Assembly (NCBI GenBank): GCA_026122225.1
Contig: JANEZZ010001668.1
Location: 1-64,000, forward strand
Length of the DNA: 64,000 nucleotides
Reading direction: 5' to 3'
From: Heloderma charlesbogerti
Taxonomy: Eukaryota; Chordata; Lepidosauria; Squamata; Helodermatidae
Part shown: piece after piece, positions 61,964 through 64,000 of the stretch
How positions within the stretch are numbered: the stretch's first letter is position 1
Layout of the letters: every line of letters starts with the position of its first letter
The notes under the pieces: generated by a model
The model's database searches: none
What the model saw: only the letters and a program-made list of their open reading frames with translations
What the model was told of the DNA's origin: nothing
Position numbers and translations under genes: made by a program

Positions 61964-63135
61964 GATTTGAGTGATTCTTTGTCTCGATCCCTGTGTTGTT
62001 CCCAGAGTTAATCCTTGCTTCCCCCACGAGCAGGAGCTTATTCTCTTCTCCTTTTGTCCAAACTCCTGACAATCCCCAAAAGAAGGAATGTCATCATCAA
62101 GTTGTTAGGAGAGCACTGGAGAGTTTCTTAGCTGGGCCCAGACCTTCAGACACGCTTCCCTTTTCATCCCCTATAGGGTGAGGGCAGAGGTAGGATGGCC
62201 TTAAATACCTCCCCCTCCCGGCTGATTAAGCTGTGCACATCAAGAGGCCTCTGGGGAAGCCCACCTCTTCTTGGGCTGCTGGCTCCCTTCCTCCAAGGAG
62301 CAGCTACCTGTGCAGCTCTTAAGTCCTGAGCAACGCTGGAGAGGTGTGCAGGCTGTAAGTTGGTCTTCACATTCACTGTCTACAGGCAGGACATTTGTTC
62401 CTCTACTGAGGCACCCTTTGGCCTCAGAGTGCTTCAGTGTGTCATTGAGCCATGAGTCCAGACCGTACCACCCTGTTTGGTATTAAGAAGGCATTTAGGA
62501 TGGGTTATGTCCCCCCACTGCCCAGGGCAAGGCAGGGATCACGTGCCCCAGGATCTTTACCTTGGCCCTGGCACCTTTGGCTCCTCACTTCCAGTTCCCT
62601 GATTTTGGCCAGGACAGCGCTCGTTCTTTGTTCTGTCTCACACAATCCTGTCCCCACCCTCACTTGTAATTCTCCTCCTTATTGTTCCTTATTTCCAAAC
62701 TCCCAGTTTTTCTACCTTCCTTTTTTATATGCATTCAAAAAGGGTGGAAAAGCATTTTCTCTGCTTTTCCCTTGTCTTCCCCCTCTTACCGTTTCCCGCT
62801 CTGGCCTGGGTTCCGGTGAATGGACTTGTCTGGCACCAGGCCTAAGACAACAGTAGGCATTTGTGACGTCTCTGTCTGTGGGTTCTTCTCCCTCCAGTTT
62901 CCACACAGCAGAAACTGAAAAAAAAACTCAGGATGTCTGCCTGTGCTTTGGCCAGCTGTCCACACTAAATCCCAAAGCTTCAGCCCTTTTACCTTGTGTC
63001 AAGGGGACACCCAATGGTTTACTGGTTTCCTTCAGCTGATGTAGGTGTAGTAACAGGAAAGTAGACCTTGTTATTTGGTAGCGTTAACCAACCAAGCTGA
63101 CACGTGGAATTTATATAAATAATAAAACAGATGAC

Positions 63136-63160
63136 ATTTTATTCATTCATTCATTCATTC
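63136..63160. repeat. TTCA tetranucleotide repeat
   Basis: About five ATTC units, at the 3' tail position of the neighbouring antisense L2-like element. Confidence 0.9.
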
Positions 63161-63230
63161 CATATCTATACTGCCCAATAGCCAAAGCTCTCTGGGCAGT
63201 TCACAAAAATTAAAATTATATACAAGAAGG
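63161..63230 (-). mobile_element. L2-like LINE 3' tail fragment
   Basis: Antisense ATACTGCCCAATAGCCAAAG and CTCTGGGCAGTTCAC, complement of the sense tail near 21570-21610. Confidence 0.7.
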
Positions 63231-64000
63231 TATACAGAGGTTATTATTTAATCATCTTATACTTAGTCCTATCCTACCTACCCTTTCTAAACCCATCACC
63301 CAAATGTCTATCTCTAGATGTATCTCAGCAGAAACCCCAGGCCCCGTTCCATCGGTGGAACCATCACAGCCCCTTTTTCAGACCTCTTGGAATCCTTCTC
63401 CCTTGCCCCCCACCCCCCGCTCACTCAGCAGCATGCCATTAACTCTGTCTTATCTGGATAAGATCCTACAGCCTAAACCCAGAACATTTACATGGCTAAG
63501 CATGTGTTACAGTGTTATATCCAGCACACCCGAGTTCCGAGGAAGGGAGTTCAGCAGCTGACAGAGAGCTCTGGCAAAGCAGCTGGGGCATATCCCTGAT
63601 CATCTGACTCTGGCGCTGCCACCGTCAAGCAAACTGTCTCATGCCAACTCTGGTTGTCAAGGACAATCTGGTCTCCAAAATTAAACCGGCAGTTCTTGCA
63701 GAGCCATTTGTGGCCATTTTCCTCAAAGCAGGTAGTAGCAAGGTAAAAGAGACCACAAGAGGGGGAAGTTCTCCTCAGAGCCAATTTCCTCATCTCAGCT
63801 AAAGCAAAAACAAAGTACATCAAAACAGTCCCGGCAGCAGTCCAAATGTTTGGTGCCACACTCATCGGAGGAGTCTCACCAGCCCCCCGTGAATTTCCAG
63901 GGGGAAGGGGATGGTGTCAGTAGCTGCTTCTAAACATTCTAAAGTCCAAATCAGGGATCATGACTCTGTTAACTCTTTCTCTAAATCTCAGAAGCCTTCT

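Larger units (their letters stand above)
61964..64000. other. Probable CEP164 intron to window end
   Basis: No convincing exon. The L2-like tail and a TTCA repeat are listed separately. A 104-codon minus-strand ORF at 63551-63865 has no recognisable family and no splice or promoter support. Confidence 0.4.

Noticed and set aside
1195..63160. CRISPR-like arrays among the simple repeats
   Set aside because: The repeated tracts are microsatellites or LINE tails with no unique spacers, in an animal genome.
63551..63865. 104-codon minus-strand ORF, starting MSVAPNIWTAAG
   Set aside because: No recognisable domain, no splice sites or promoter signs, and it lies in repeat-rich intron sequence; ORFs of this size occur by chance here.
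60791..64000. Search for the final CEP164 exon(s) or an adjacent gene
   Set aside because: No frame resembling the remaining ~90 C-terminal residues of CEP164 and no other recognisable gene was seen.

Overview
This is vertebrate nuclear DNA, most likely from a squamate reptile (lizard or snake). The evidence is the mix of mobile elements: a long, almost intact BovB/RTE LINE, many CR1 LINEs ending in the ATTCTATG-type 3' repeat, three DIRS-type tyrosine-recombinase retrotransposons (known in fish, amphibians and non-avian reptiles; not known in birds or mammals), L2- and L3-like LINEs, tRNA-derived SINEs, LTRs and hAT-like MITEs. Nothing looks bacterial or viral.

The one cellular gene I can support is CEP164 (centrosomal protein 164, a distal-appendage protein of the mother centriole needed for cilium formation), on the + strand. 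Twenty coding exons between 19987 and 60790 are joined by splice sites whose phases agree from one exon to the next. Together they give about 920 codons covering the middle and C-terminal part: an acidic low-complexity stretch, a very long Glu/Lys/Gln-rich coiled coil, and the conserved C-terminal blocks (VTFDLSD and EKWRKYFP). The N-terminal exons with the WW domain and the last C-terminal exon(s) were not found and probably lie outside the window. Everything between exons is intron, filled with repeats.

Layout. 1-19986: no recognised exon; CR1, full BovB ORF (minus strand), a palindromic MITE split by CR1, a solo LTR with a perfect target duplication, a nearly complete DIRS element (about 9866-16840) interrupted by an internally deleted BovB, and old L3-like LINEs. 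19987-28188: the first four recognised CEP164 exons, with a solo LTR (22168-24897) that itself carries a deleted DIRS. 28189-36811: a large intron with an L3-like LINE, a near full-length CR1 (ORF1 and ORF2, minus strand) and a palindromic MITE. 36812-45582: four coiled-coil exons, with an LTR candidate, an L2 fragment and a hAT MITE between them. 45583-51001: an intron largely made of one DIRS element broken by CR1, LTR and other sequence. 51002-60790: twelve closely spaced exons. 60791-64000: intron sequence with CR1 and L2 tails.

No new cellular system was found. The most interesting material is the nesting of elements: three DIRS copies with recognisable inverted repeats, a CR1 ORF1 fused in frame to a piece of another CR1's ORF2, and a frame-changing deletion shared by two CR1 copies. 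All homology statements are from recognition of sequence, not from a database search.
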